Source of the DNA: JBDHBD01 sp039586095 | Lineage (GTDB): Bacteria; Gemmatimonadota; Gemmatimonadetes; Palauibacterales; Palauibacteraceae | Direction: 5' to 3' | Length of the DNA stretch: 50,438 bases | Assembly: GCA_039586095.1 (NCBI GenBank) | Contig: JBDHLB010000021.1 | Location: 1 to 50,438, forward strand | In this document: positions 31,202-41,077 of the stretch, piece after piece | Layout: each line of letters begins with the position of its first letter | Position numbering within the stretch: position 1 is the first letter of the stretch | Notes under the pieces: model-generated | The model's input: the letters and a program-made list of their open reading frames with translations, nothing else | Database searches by the model: none | What the model was told of the DNA's origin: nothing | Program-made: the position numbers and the translations under genes

Positions 31202-32596
31202 TCAGATCCGCATTTCGATGAACGTCTCTCGCCGAATCTCTTCCAGATACTTCTCGAGCTGCTTCTGGGTGCGAAGCTGATTTCGGATCCGGTCCCGCAG
31301 GTCATCCAACTGGTATTGGCCGGACGCCCGGTAGTCCACGACCTCCACGACGACGAACTCGGTGTTGCCGCCTCGTTCCAGTCGAACCGGCCCGACCACG
31401 GTCCCGGGGGTCGGTATCCCGAGCTGTCGGCCGAACTCCGGCCCGAACTGTGTCACGACCTGATCCAGAAGGGCATCGTCGAATCGCGCCTGCTCGTCGA
31501 TGACCGCCGGATTCGAACGCAGGCGCTCGGGGTCGACGCCAGCACGCAGGCTGTCGGCGAACTCGCCGGCCAGGCGCTCCGCCTCGACCACATCGTCATC
31601 TGTGATCTCGGGTCGAATGAGCACATGCCGCAGCAGACGTTCGCCGCCACGAACGTTCTCGACGTGAATCAGGTGCAGCCCGAATCGGGTGAGAATGGGT
31701 CCGACTGTGCCACCGGGTCTGGCCGCCCAGGCGGCGTCTCCGAACGGCTTCACGACGTCACCGCGCCTCAGCCAGCCCAGCTCGCCGCCCTGTTCCCTCG
31801 TGCCCGGGTCTTCCGAGTATCGGCGAGCCACCACCTCGAATTCCTCACCGGCGTCCAGATCCGTCATCGCCTGCTCCGCGATGCTCAGCGCACTGTCACG
31901 CGCCGCGCCGGAGGGCAGAGGGCGCACCAGAAGCTGATTGAACGAGATCGTTTCCGGACGCGTCTGATTCGCGGCCTGCGTCTGAAACACCTCTACGATC
32001 TCGTCTTCCGTGACCAGGACCGGCGGCAGGGCACCCGTCGCTTCGAGAGTCTGCCGGTACTGCTCGACGAGCACCGACGCCCGTGATTCCGCCCTCAGAA
32101 TCTCGCGGTACTGAAACATGTTCATCCCGCTCTCCTCGACAGCGGCCGCCATTTCCTCGGGCGAGGAGAAGTTCTGGCTCAGCTCATCGAACCGCCGATC
32201 CACCATCTGGCTGACCTGCTCTTCGTCGGCCACGATGCCCGAGCGCTTCGCCTGCTGAAGAAGAAGAAGTCGATCGGCTGCCGCGGCCAGGATCTGCCGC
32301 GCCAGGCGCAGCCACTCGTCGGTGCCCTCGGCCGGTACGGTCGCCCCCTGCGCCTGCAGTCGGAAGAACTCCTGGTACAACTCGGATCGGAGAACCGCGG
32401 TGTCACCCACGATCGCCACGATCTCGTCCACGAGATCGAGCGAATCAGGTCCCGTCTGCGTCAGGGTCGGGGTCGTCAGCGAAGGTGTCGGCTCCTGCGC
32501 CTGGACGGCCGGGCTGCCCGGCGCGGCCGCAATCGAGAGCGCGACCAGCGCGACGAGGATCCGCGAGGCTCGTTTGGCAATCTTGTTCGGACTCAT
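31202..32596 (-). CDS. surA: SurA-like periplasmic peptidyl-prolyl isomerase/chaperone
   Basis: 464 residues. A signal peptide (ILVALVALSIAAAPGSPAVQAQ) is followed by the SurA N-terminal domain (VDEIVAIVGDTAVLRSEL, then DRLLLLQQAKRSGI). The first parvulin domain is complete (ISFNQLLVRP ... FEVVARRYSEDPGTREQGGELGWLRRGDVVKPFGDAAW ... GLHLIHVENVR). The second (LRHVLIRPEITDDD) is degenerate. SurA escorts unfolded outer-membrane proteins to the BAM complex, so the organism should have an outer membrane. It starts four bases before the mfd stop codon and is probably cotranscribed with it. Confidence 0.92.
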   Translation of the reverse strand: MSPNKIAKRASRILVALVALSIAAAPGSPAVQAQEPTPSLTTPTLTQTGPDSLDLVDEIVAIVGDTAVLRSELYQEFFRLQAQGATVPAEGTDEWLRLARQILAAAADRLLLLQQAKRSGIVADEEQVSQMVDRRFDELSQNFSSPEEMAAAVEESGMNMFQYREILRAESRASVLVEQYRQTLEATGALPPVLVTEDEIVEVFQTQAANQTRPETISFNQLLVRPLPSGAARDSALSIAEQAMTDLDAGEEFEVVARRYSEDPGTREQGGELGWLRRGDVVKPFGDAAWAARPGGTVGPILTRFGLHLIHVENVRGGERLLRHVLIRPEITDDDVVEAERLAGEFADSLRAGVDPERLRSNPAVIDEQARFDDALLDQVVTQFGPEFGRQLGIPTPGTVVGPVRLERGGNTEFVVVEVVDYRASGQYQLDDLRDRIRNQLRTQKQLEKYLEEIRRETFIEMRI

Positions 32597-32600
32597 TCGG

Positions 32601-35600
32601 TCAGTGTCCTGCCGGGGCTGAAGCCACGGCTTCCCCTTCTGCCGTCGCCAAAAGCTGCAGCGAGTCGATCAGAGTCGGCAGCAGAGGTTCGGGGCCGGCC
32701 CGTTCGAGGAGCAAGGATAACGGCTGCAAGCGACGCACTTCAACTTTCATCTGACGATCCGCGAACGCGTTCTTCAATAGTGTGAGCCGGGGCGTCGCGT
32801 CGGCGCGGAACGTAACGCGTGCACCGTCATCCGACACGCGAATCCACTCCGCCTCGATGGTGGATCCGAGGGTCCGAAGCTCCGCTGCGGCCAGCAGACG
32901 CTCTGCAGGCTCCGGGACGGGACCGAAACGGTCCCGCAGCTCATCTCGAGTCGCGCGCACCTCCGATGCGTGCTCGAGGCGTGACAGACGACGATACAGG
33001 TGCATCTTCTGCTCCGAATCCAGGATGTACTCGTCGGGCAAGAACGCTTCACCTTCCACCGACACCCGCGTCGGCTCTCCACCCCCTCCCGGCGTCTCGC
33101 CCCTGAGTCTGCGCACCGTGTCTTCGACGAGGCGCTGATATGTCTCCAGCCCCACGGCGGAGGCAAAGCCGGACTGCGCGGCTCCCAGGAGGTTACCCGC
33201 TCCGCGGAGCTCCAGGTCCTTCAACGCCACATGGTACCCCGAGCCGAGCTCGGTATGGTGCTCCAGGACCCTCAATCGTTTTTCCGCCTCGAGCGGCAGA
33301 TCCGAGGGTACGACCAGGTAGCAGTACGCCCTCCGATGGGACCGGCCGACCCGCCCCCGAAGCTGGTACAGCTGCGCGAGGCCAAAGCGGTCCGCCCGGT
33401 GGACGATCATCGTGTTCGCCGTGGCAACATCGAGTCCGTTCTCGATGATCGACGTGCACACGAGCACGTCTACGTCCCCGCTCATCAGGCTGTGCATGAT
33501 GTCCTCGAGCTTCCGCTCGGGCATCTGCCCGTGGGCGACCTCGACACGCGCATCGGGCACGAGGCGCCGAACTCGACCCGCCAGCGCCTCGATTGTCTCC
33601 ACCCGGTCATGGACGAAGAAGACCTGTCCTGCGCGATCCAATTCGCGGCGCAACGCCCCCTCGATGATCTCGTCGTTCCAAGCGAGCACGTGGGTGATGA
33701 TCGGCATTCGGTCTCGCGGCGGCGTCTGGATCAGGGACAGATCGCGGATGCCGCCCAGCGCCAGCTGCATCGTGCGCGGGATGGGAGTCGCCGTAAGCGT
33801 GAGGACGTCGATCGAGCGTCGGAGGTCTTTGAGTCGCTCCTTCTGCTGCACGCCGAATCGCTGCTCCTCGTCCACGATCAACAGGCCGAGACTCGCGAAC
33901 CGGACGTCCTTCGAGAGAACTCGATGGGTTCCGATCACGATGTCCACCTCCCCCGAAGCCAGCGCTTCGACGACGTCTCTCTGTCGAGCTGGCGTCAGAA
34001 AGCGCGAGAGGCTCTCGACGCGCACCGGGAACGCGGCCAGTCGGTCGCGGAACGTATGGAGGTGCTGGTCGACGAGAATGGTCGTGGGTGCGAGCAGCGC
34101 GACCTGCTTCCCGTCCTGCACCGCCTTGAACGCCGCGCGTATGGCGATCTCCGTCTTTCCGTAGCCCACGTCGCCACACACGAGCCGATCCATGGGCCTC
34201 GCCTCCTCCATGCCCGCTCGCACGCTCTCCCAGGCGAGGAGTTGGTCCGGTGTCTCGTCATACAGAAAGGCGGACTCCATTTCTCGCTGCCACGCGGTCT
34301 CGGACGAGAACGCATGGCCGTCCGAAACCTGCCGGTGTGCGTAGAGCTGCAGAAGCTCCAGCGCCGTATCCTCGATCGCGGATACCGTTCGAGCCTTGAG
34401 CTGTTTCCAGCGCTTTCCACCCAGCTTGTGCACGCGTGGGGGGGGCGCTGCCTCCAGACCGTCTTCACCGGTCGCGCTCCAGCGCTCGATGAGGTCCAGC
34501 CGGTAGTGCGGGAGCCGCAGGATCTCCCCGTCGGCGTATTCGATCTCGAGTGTCTCGATCGTCTCGCCTCCGATCTCCACGCGGGCCAGCCCCCGGTAGC
34601 GACCGATGCCATGATCCATGTGGACGACATAGTCACCCGCCCGGATCGAGGCGACGGATTCCAGCGTGGCCGCACCGCGGAAGCGTGCCGCGCTTCGCAG
34701 TCTGTGCGATCGACGAAAGATCTCGTGATCCGTAAGAACCAGAAGCGGTTCGGACCCTCCGATCCGGAAACCGCCCCGGATGGATCCGATCGCCATGGTC
34801 GTGGCAGCCACCAGCGAGCGCCCCCCCCGCTCGACGAGGATCTCCTCCAGTCGCTCCAGTTGACCCTCGTTGTCGCACAGCACGAGCACCCGATCACCGC
34901 TCTCGATGCTCTCCGATACGACCGCAACCAGGCGTCGCATGTCCCGTGCGATCGGGGGAGGGGCCGTCAGTGCCATGTCGCCCGCGGACTCCGAAACCCG
35001 CAGGCAACGGAGCCGCTCGATACAGCGGTCCGCTTCCCGAGGCTCCAGCACGAGATCTTCGACCGGCCGGTGCGCGCCATCGCCGCGGCGCGCCGCCCGC
35101 GTTTCCTCCCACAGCGTCTGTCTGCGCGCGCCACCCGGGCCGGGGGCCAGGTCGATCAGGACCGACGCCTCCGGGAGAAGCTCGAGCAGGCTCCGGGGTT
35201 CGGTGTCCTGTCCGGCCGTCAGGTCCACCGGAAGAACCTCGGTGGCGTCGACCGGTTCGATCGATCGCTGCGTGAGGAGGTCGAAGTGGCGCACAGAGGC
35301 CACCTCGTCACCCCACAGCTCGATTCGCACGGGAAGCTCGACGCCGAAGGGGAAGACGTCGACGATGCCGCCCCGGACGGCAAACTCGCCGAGCGCTTGG
35401 ATCGTGTGCACGCGATCGAAGCCCATGTCGGCGAGTCGGGCGGCGAGCTCGGCGAGCCGGACTTCGTCGCCGGCTGCGATCTCCAGACCAAAGGAGCCGG
35501 CGACGGTCGGGAGTGCGGAGCGCTCGGCGAGCGCCCTCGCCGTCGTGACGAGAAGGCGCGTGCGGCCCGACAGCAGCCGGTTCAGAGCCTCTATACGCTG

Positions 35601-35945
35601 ACCCGCGATCTCGACGTGCGACTCGGCGTCCTCGTACGGGAGCGTTTCGCGCTGCGGGAAGTATCGCGGTTGGTTACCGGGGGTCAGGAATCGCAGATCA
35701 TCGAAGATCTCGTCCGCCTGGCTCGGAGTTTCCGCGACGATGACGACGGGTTTCCTAACCCGCGATTCCAGCGCCGCGCCGATCGCAGCGGCGGTGGCTC
35801 CAGGCAATGCACACACCTCGAGGACGCCGGCTTTGATGAGCCGGTCCAGCCCGTCCTGCTCGTCGAGCCATCGCTCGACGGCCTGGAGAATCACGCGGTC
35901 CTGTCCCGGAGCGCTAGTTCGATCGCTGTCTCCCGCGGGACGCAC
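32601..35945 (-). CDS. mfd: Transcription-repair coupling factor
   Basis: Up to 1114 residues. Layout: a UvrB-homology region (IVAETPSQADEIFDDL, YFPQRETLPYEDAESH), the RNA polymerase interaction domain (AGDYVVHMDHGIGRYRGL), then RecG-like superfamily 2 helicase motifs (CGDVGYGKTEIA, VDEEQRFGV, TLTATPIPRT, QLYQLRGRVGRS) and the TRCF C-terminal domain. Mfd removes stalled RNA polymerase at lesions and recruits UvrA. The GTG at 35945 overlaps the upstream VWA gene by 32 bases and has no ribosome site. A GTG at 35894 (AGGA upstream) is a good alternative, giving 1097 residues. Confidence 0.97.
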   Translation of the reverse strand: MRPAGDSDRTSAPGQDRVILQAVERWLDEQDGLDRLIKAGVLEVCALPGATAAAIGAALESRVRKPVVIVAETPSQADEIFDDLRFLTPGNQPRYFPQRETLPYEDAESHVEIAGQRIEALNRLLSGRTRLLVTTARALAERSALPTVAGSFGLEIAAGDEVRLAELAARLADMGFDRVHTIQALGEFAVRGGIVDVFPFGVELPVRIELWGDEVASVRHFDLLTQRSIEPVDATEVLPVDLTAGQDTEPRSLLELLPEASVLIDLAPGPGGARRQTLWEETRAARRGDGAHRPVEDLVLEPREADRCIERLRCLRVSESAGDMALTAPPPIARDMRRLVAVVSESIESGDRVLVLCDNEGQLERLEEILVERGGRSLVAATTMAIGSIRGGFRIGGSEPLLVLTDHEIFRRSHRLRSAARFRGAATLESVASIRAGDYVVHMDHGIGRYRGLARVEIGGETIETLEIEYADGEILRLPHYRLDLIERWSATGEDGLEAAPPPRVHKLGGKRWKQLKARTVSAIEDTALELLQLYAHRQVSDGHAFSSETAWQREMESAFLYDETPDQLLAWESVRAGMEEARPMDRLVCGDVGYGKTEIAIRAAFKAVQDGKQVALLAPTTILVDQHLHTFRDRLAAFPVRVESLSRFLTPARQRDVVEALASGEVDIVIGTHRVLSKDVRFASLGLLIVDEEQRFGVQQKERLKDLRRSIDVLTLTATPIPRTMQLALGGIRDLSLIQTPPRDRMPIITHVLAWNDEIIEGALRRELDRAGQVFFVHDRVETIEALAGRVRRLVPDARVEVAHGQMPERKLEDIMHSLMSGDVDVLVCTSIIENGLDVATANTMIVHRADRFGLAQLYQLRGRVGRSHRRAYCYLVVPSDLPLEAEKRLRVLEHHTELGSGYHVALKDLELRGAGNLLGAAQSGFASAVGLETYQRLVEDTVRRLRGETPGGGGEPTRVSVEGEAFLPDEYILDSEQKMHLYRRLSRLEHASEVRATRDELRDRFGPVPEPAERLLAAAELRTLGSTIEAEWIRVSDDGARVTFRADATPRLTLLKNAFADRQMKVEVRRLQPLSLLLERAGPEPLLPTLIDSLQLLATAEGEAVASAPAGH

Positions 35946-37914
35946 GACGTGGCGTCGCGAGCCCCGATTCCGTCACGGCGAGCACGATAGCGGCCAGGAT
36001 GAGCCACGGCACGACGTCGACCCCGCGCCGATCGCGATAGATGCCTCGTTCCCAGGCCCGCTCACCCGGTCCAGCGATGGTTACATTCGCTCCCGGGAAC
36101 AGTTCCTCCAGCTCTTCGGCGCCGATCGTAGCCAATTCGGATTCGGTCGGGGGCACGTTGACGGCGACGAACACGCGGCGCCCCTCGCCGCGAAGCTCGT
36201 ACAGACCGGCCCGAAGAAGTCGAAGCGGTGCCCCGCCCTCGAGCCGCCGCATGGCTTCACCGAGGGCGCCGACGGAATCGACCCACGAGGGAACCGACAG
36301 GCTCTGCCCGGCCTCGACCTCCAGACTCTGCCTGCCGTCCGCCTCGGAGGCCCGCAAGAGGATCCTCTCGACAAAGGGGAGCATGGCCGGCGAAGCAGGC
36401 AGCGTGGAGGCGGAGACCACCAGCGGCGAAGCCAGAAGGACCAGCGTGCGGTTGTCTCGCCGTGTCTGGACAAGCCACGGTTCGCCGTCTCCCGTCTGTA
36501 GCCACACGCTGTCCGCGGCGGTCAGGCCTTCGAGGCGATAGCGCCGGAGAATGCGCGTCTCGGCCAAACCCGGTACGTCTCCCGCTCCGGCGGCCAGCCA
36601 CAGGTCTCCTCTCATCGTGTCGGGTCGGGCTCTCCACTCTACTTGGAGCTCGCGCAAGAACTGGTTGAAGGCGGGAAGATCGACCGGATCGGCAGGCGGT
36701 ACGAGCACGACCTGCGAACCGAGGTCAGCCGCCCGGACGCCTCGGGTGGCCTCCAGGAGGACCAGGGCGCGAGGGTCGCCCATCGAGTCGACGCGGTCCA
36801 GTCGGCCGATACGACCGGCTCCCCGCAGCGTTTCCAGCGCGACCCGAACGAATCCATCTGCCGGGCCCGCATGGAGAACCGGGCGGGGCAAGGGTGTCAT
36901 CAGCGCGAAGAACCGCGCGTCGTCGGCCCGCAACCCCCGGGGCTCGATCTCCAAACGACCGTAATGAGGACCGGGTGGAAGCTCGGGAAGCCGGACCGCA
37001 CCGCGGCCCGACCGTGAGACGCGCGTCGCACCGACGGTCCGTCCGTCGACTCGCAACCGCACCGGCAGGTCGGGTGGCTCCGACTCGTCGCTCGAGGGGT
37101 TCGAGGGGTCGGAGGCCGGCCGCTCGGGCGAGCTGCTCAGCTCGAAGAAGACGGTTTGCGGAATGCCGGCGGGGGCCATCGCCCCCTGAGAGAGCGTGAG
37201 CGATCGCACGGCGACGTTGTCCGAGGGAGACAGGTCCGGCCGATACACGGTGAGATCGAAGTCCACGAGCGATGAGCGCGCGCTCTCACCGTCCGAAGTG
37301 TCCGACGCCCCGGCCGGTGCGAACGCCGTCCGCTGCCAGTCGCTCAACAGCTGAATCTCCCTGTGTCGACCCGGCTCCGACGGCAGGGCCGCCGCGATGC
37401 GTTCCACGGCCGCCCGCAGGTCCCCCGCGCCGTCTGTCCGTTCCACCCGCTCCAAGGCCGCGGCGGCACGAGCGACGACGGCCGCCGTCGTCAGGGGCGG
37501 TCCGACGGCCGGAACGATCCAAAAACGGTCCTCGATCCGACCGGCGGTCAGAGTTGCTCGGGCGCGCTCGATCAACCCGTCCAGGACGGTGACGTCACCC
37601 GCGATCCGTCCGGTACTGCCCGAATTGTCGATCACGATGGCGACGTCGGAAGGTCCGTGGTCGGCCACGCCACCCCGTCCGATGAGCGGTCCGGCCGCGG
37701 CTGCCACGAGCACTGTCAGCAGCGCGACGCGCACGGCCAGGAGCAGGAGGTCACGGGTCCGGAGCGAGCGTGCCGTGGCGTCACCGGCCTGACGCAGGTA
37801 TCGAAGCGCAGGAAACGCGACACGGCGTCCCGAACGTCGCCGACGAAAGTGGATGGCGAGCGGGACCGCGACGAGCGCGAGACCCGCCAGCGCCCAGACC
37901 GCCAGAAAGCTCAT
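35914..37914 (-). CDS. BatA/VWA-domain membrane protein
   Basis: 666 residues. It begins with the BatA N-terminal domain: TM1 (FLAVWALAGLALVAVPLAIHF), an RRRR stretch and TM2 (LLLLAVRVALLTVLVAAAAG). A von Willebrand A domain follows, with an intact MIDAS start DVAIVIDNSGSTG, then a long beta-rich periplasmic region, and a last helix (VVPWLILAAIVLAVTESGL). Such proteins accompany DUF58 proteins and MoxR ATPases in stress or complex-assembly (Bat) operons. Here DUF58 is directly upstream (four bases), but no MoxR gene is in the window. The client process is unknown. Confidence 0.85.
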   Translation of the reverse strand: MSFLAVWALAGLALVAVPLAIHFRRRRSGRRVAFPALRYLRQAGDATARSLRTRDLLLLAVRVALLTVLVAAAAGPLIGRGGVADHGPSDVAIVIDNSGSTGRIAGDVTVLDGLIERARATLTAGRIEDRFWIVPAVGPPLTTAAVVARAAAALERVERTDGAGDLRAAVERIAAALPSEPGRHREIQLLSDWQRTAFAPAGASDTSDGESARSSLVDFDLTVYRPDLSPSDNVAVRSLTLSQGAMAPAGIPQTVFFELSSSPERPASDPSNPSSDESEPPDLPVRLRVDGRTVGATRVSRSGRGAVRLPELPPGPHYGRLEIEPRGLRADDARFFALMTPLPRPVLHAGPADGFVRVALETLRGAGRIGRLDRVDSMGDPRALVLLEATRGVRAADLGSQVVLVPPADPVDLPAFNQFLRELQVEWRARPDTMRGDLWLAAGAGDVPGLAETRILRRYRLEGLTAADSVWLQTGDGEPWLVQTRRDNRTLVLLASPLVVSASTLPASPAMLPFVERILLRASEADGRQSLEVEAGQSLSVPSWVDSVGALGEAMRRLEGGAPLRLLRAGLYELRGEGRRVFVAVNVPPTESELATIGAEELEELFPGANVTIAGPGERAWERGIYRDRRGVDVVPWLILAAIVLAVTESGLATPRRASRGRQRSN

Positions 37915-37918
37915 GCCC

Positions 37919-38848
37919 TCACCGCCGCCCCTGTCGTCGGGTCCTGAGGAAGCGGGCCAGCGCCGTGCCGAGCGGGCTGTCGGTCGTCAGCAGCGTGTAC
38001 TCGGCGCCTATCGCGAGCGAGTCGCGGCGCCACTCATCGATCGCGCTCGTGACCGCATCCCGGTATTCATGGCGCAGAGCGGCGGAGTTCGTGGCCAGCT
38101 CTTCTCCGGTCTCGGGGTCGAAGAAAATGGCCTCGCCCGCACTCGGAAGATCGCGCTCGCCCGGGTCCATGATGTGGAACGTGAGGACCTCGTGTCCTTC
38201 GTGCCGCAACAATCGAAGCGCTCGCCTGGTGCCGGATCCATCCACCAGAAGGTCGGAGATGAGCACCACGAGACCTCGACTGCCCAGGTGACCGGCGAGG
38301 TCGCGGAGCGCCTTCCCCGCATCGGTCTCTTCCCCGGGGCGAATCGCGGTCAGCGCATCGGTCAGGCGTCTCCAATGGGACTCCGACCCTCGTGCACGGA
38401 TCTGAAGCCGCAGGCGATCATCAAACGTTCGCAGTCCGGCGGCATCGCCCTGCCGAATCAGCAACAGCGACAGCGTCGACGCGAGCAAACGGCCGTACTC
38501 GAGCTTGGACGGATAGCGTCCCCGATCCGACGCCCAATCCATCGATCGGCTCACATCGAGCACAACGTGCGCCTTTACGTTCGTCTCGGCCTCGAACTGC
38601 CGGATGAAGAGTCGATCGGAGCGGGCGAGCACCTTCCAGTCGATGAACCGGAAGTCGTCGCCTGCGCTGTACGGCCGGTTTTCCGCAAACTCGACCGAGA
38701 AACCACGGTGCGGTGAGCGGTGGAGCCCCATGAGAAAGCCTTCCACGGCGCCACGGGCCACCAGTTCGAGGTTGCCCATCTCGGTCAGCGATCGCGGATC
38801 CGCCAGATCCGCGCGGCGGGGGAGACCTGACTTGACTGCCTGGTTCAT
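37919..38848 (-). CDS. DUF58 / VWA-like protein
   Basis: 309 residues from the ATG at 38848. The DUF58 signature is RPYSAGDDFRFIDWKVLARSDRLFIRQFEAETN (near residues 60-92, given as motif span). It is followed by a VWA-like fold with a MIDAS-like LDVSRSMDW and VVLISDLLVDGSG. It has no membrane helix. It is the first gene of the long minus-strand operon and is coupled to the BatA/VWA gene. DUF58 proteins usually act with MoxR-type AAA+ ATPases; none is adjacent. The ribosome site is weak, so the exact start is uncertain. Confidence 0.87.
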   Translation of the reverse strand: MNQAVKSGLPRRADLADPRSLTEMGNLELVARGAVEGFLMGLHRSPHRGFSVEFAENRPYSAGDDFRFIDWKVLARSDRLFIRQFEAETNVKAHVVLDVSRSMDWASDRGRYPSKLEYGRLLASTLSLLLIRQGDAAGLRTFDDRLRLQIRARGSESHWRRLTDALTAIRPGEETDAGKALRDLAGHLGSRGLVVLISDLLVDGSGTRRALRLLRHEGHEVLTFHIMDPGERDLPSAGEAIFFDPETGEELATNSAALRHEYRDAVTSAIDEWRRDSLAIGAEYTLLTTDSPLGTALARFLRTRRQGRR

Positions 38849-38977
38849 GGGCGAACAGTAGCCCGGCACAGGCGCCCTTGCACGAAACGACCCTGCTGTG
38901 CGGCAACGTTCGCGAGGCACAACGGGTCTTATGGCGTGTACGTCGGCGGACGCGAACCCAACCAGGAGCCGGAGCAC

Positions 38978-40437
38978 ATGAGACGCTCGCGCGACATCGC
39001 GATCTTGATCGCCCCCCTGGCAGCCCTGCTGTCCCATGCGCCGCTCGGTGCGCAGGCACAGCCGGAAGGACTGCCGTTCGACGAAGCCGCCGCCACCATC
39101 ACCGAGGCGGATCTCCGAGTGCGCATCGGCGCACTGGCTCACGACTCGATGCGAGGGCGCAGCACGCCCAGCCCCGAGCTCGAGAAGGCAGCCCGGTACG
39201 TGGCCACGAAGTTCCGGACGTTCGGACTGCTTTCCGGGGCTGGCGATGATTACCTCCAGCGCTACCCCGTCACGACGATGCGACTGGGCCCCGTATCCGC
39301 TCAGTCCTTGGAGTTTCGCGGACCGGCCGGACAGCGGATCGCCCTCGACCCCGCGACCGACTTCATCCCCGTCCCGGCGGGTGAGCGACTCGAGGGGGAA
39401 GGACCGCTGGTGGTCGTCGACGCCGACGATCGAGAGACCGACTTGCTGGGGCGTGTCGCTCTGGTACGGGCCAACTCGGGAACGCTGCGCTCGGCGCTCG
39501 GCAGCATGCGCGAGCTCCTGGCCGGTCGTCAGGCGTCGGCCGTGATTCTCGTGCTCGATGCCCGGGACTCCTATCTGGATGGAGTCCGCCGTTTCTTCGG
39601 ATCAGAGCGGACGGCCCTGGGCGACGCGAGCGTTTTTCCGGGCCCGGTAGCCCTGATATCCGCCTCCCGACTTCCAGGAGCTCTCTCGGAAGCCGTTCGG
39701 CGCGGCGGTTCCGCAGAGGGTTGGTCGGCGATGATACGAAGTTCGTCGGAGATCGTCCAAGCGGACGGCCTGAACACGATCGGCTGGCTCGAGGGATCGG
39801 ATCCCGAGCTCAAGAGCGAGTACGTGATCTTCACCGCCCACATGGACCATGTGGGAGTGGGACGACCGGTGAACGGCGACTCCATTTACAACGGCGCGGA
39901 CGATGACGCCTCGGGAACGGCGGCTGTCATCGAGCTCGCGCAGGCGTTCGCCCGCACGCGGCCACGCCTGAAGCGCTCGCTGATCTTCGTGACGGCCAGT
40001 GGCGAGGAGAAGGCGCTCTGGGGCTCGCGCTGGTACGTGGAGAACCCGCCGACATGATCGGCCGAAACTGGCAGGACACGATTGCCGTGATCGGCCTGCA
40101 ACAGTCCACACTGGGTGAGACTGTCCAACGGATCTCGACCGGGCACCCCGAGCTGGACATGGCGGTCGTAGACGATCAGTGGCCAGACGAGCGGTTCTAT
40201 TACCGGTCCGATCATTACAATTTCGCGCGCAGTGGCGTCCCGATCCTGTTCTTCTTTTCCGGGACGCACGAGGACTATCACCGCCCGTCGGACGAACCGT
40301 CGCGAATCGAGTACGAGAAGACGGCACGGGTCACACGACTGCTCTACTACCTCGGACTCGAAGTGGCCAACGCGGCGGACCGCCCGCAGTGGGATCCGGA
40401 GGCCTACCGGAGCGTGGTCAGTGGGGAGGGCCGCTAG
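38978..40437 (+). pseudogene. M28 family metallopeptidase disrupted by an internal deletion
   Basis: From ATG 38978 (AGGAG upstream) a signal peptide (ILIAPLAALLSHAPLGAQAQ) and an M28 aminopeptidase domain are read: HMDHVGVG (Zn His), NGADDDASG (bridging Asp), TASGEEKALWGSRWYVENP (catalytic and ligand Glu). The frame then stops at 40057. A second frame resumes immediately with DMIGRNWQDTIAVIG (Zn Asp) and YHRPSDEPSRIEYEK (Zn His) to 40437. In M28 enzymes about 12-13 residues normally separate VENP from DMIGRN. They are missing here, so a non-triplet deletion has fused the two halves. If real, the enzyme is inactive. An assembly error is possible. Confidence 0.82.
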
Positions 40438-40568
40438 GCCACGACGGCGCGGGAGGCGACGTTGCCCCATGCAGAGGCGCACAGCACATTTACAGTAATG
40501 AGACCGGATACGGGAAGCGCGTCTACGAATACAGACCGGCAGGTGCCGGGGCGAACGAGGGTCCGATC

Positions 40569-41024
40569 ATGAGCGAGCACGAACAGCCGTACATCGTTGT
40601 CGAAAAGGGACATTCCGCTTTTGGCGCCTTTCTGTGGGGTGCGATCGTGGGTGCGGCGACGGCGCTACTGTTCGCTCCCAAGTCGGGTCGTGAGACGCAG
40701 GAGGAACTGCGTGAAAGGGCCCAGCGCTTGAGAGACAGCGCCGAAGACAAGTTCACCGAGCTGCGTCACGGCGCGGAAGAGACGTATGCCAAAGCGCGCG
40801 AGGAGGTCACCGAACGGGTGGACGAGGCGCGCGAACAGCTGGTCACCCGAAGACATCAGGCCGAAGAGGCGCTCAGGGCGGGCAAGGACGCGGCACGGAA
40901 GGCGCGGGGCGATCTCGAGTCGCGACTCGCCGAGTCGAAGGCGGCATACAAGTCCGCGCTCGAAGAGGAAGCCGCGGAGGCCGGCGAGCAAGCCGAGGAA
41001 GCGACGGAGGCTAGCACCACCTGA
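40569..41024 (+). CDS. YtxH-like membrane-anchored coiled-coil protein
   Basis: 151 residues from the ATG at 40569, with GAGGG eight bases upstream. A short N-terminus is followed by one glycine/alanine-rich helix (FGAFLWGAIVGAATALLFAPKSGRET), the defining YtxH segment. A highly charged, nearly continuous helix (residues 45-150, Lys/Glu/Arg/Ala) comes after it. YtxH proteins are often stress-related and have no known enzymatic role. The downstream YihY-like gene is on the same strand and starts 53 bases later. Confidence 0.82.
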   Translation: MSEHEQPYIVVEKGHSAFGAFLWGAIVGAATALLFAPKSGRETQEELRERAQRLRDSAEDKFTELRHGAEETYAKAREEVTERVDEAREQLVTRRHQAEEALRAGKDAARKARGDLESRLAESKAAYKSALEEEAAEAGEQAEEATEASTT

Positions 41025-41077
41025 GCGATCGGACGGAAAGCCCGACGGTCCCCCACTGATCCTCTGTAAGTGACTCT

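Noticed and set aside
38867..38883. GGCAC and TTGC near the DUF58/M28 divergent region
   Set aside because: The two boxes are three bases too far apart for sigma54 binding.
40451..40466. GG-N10-GC with TTGC before the YtxH gene
   Set aside because: The -24 box (GGAGG) does not match GGCAC. It shows that partial sigma54 matches arise by chance in this GC-rich DNA.
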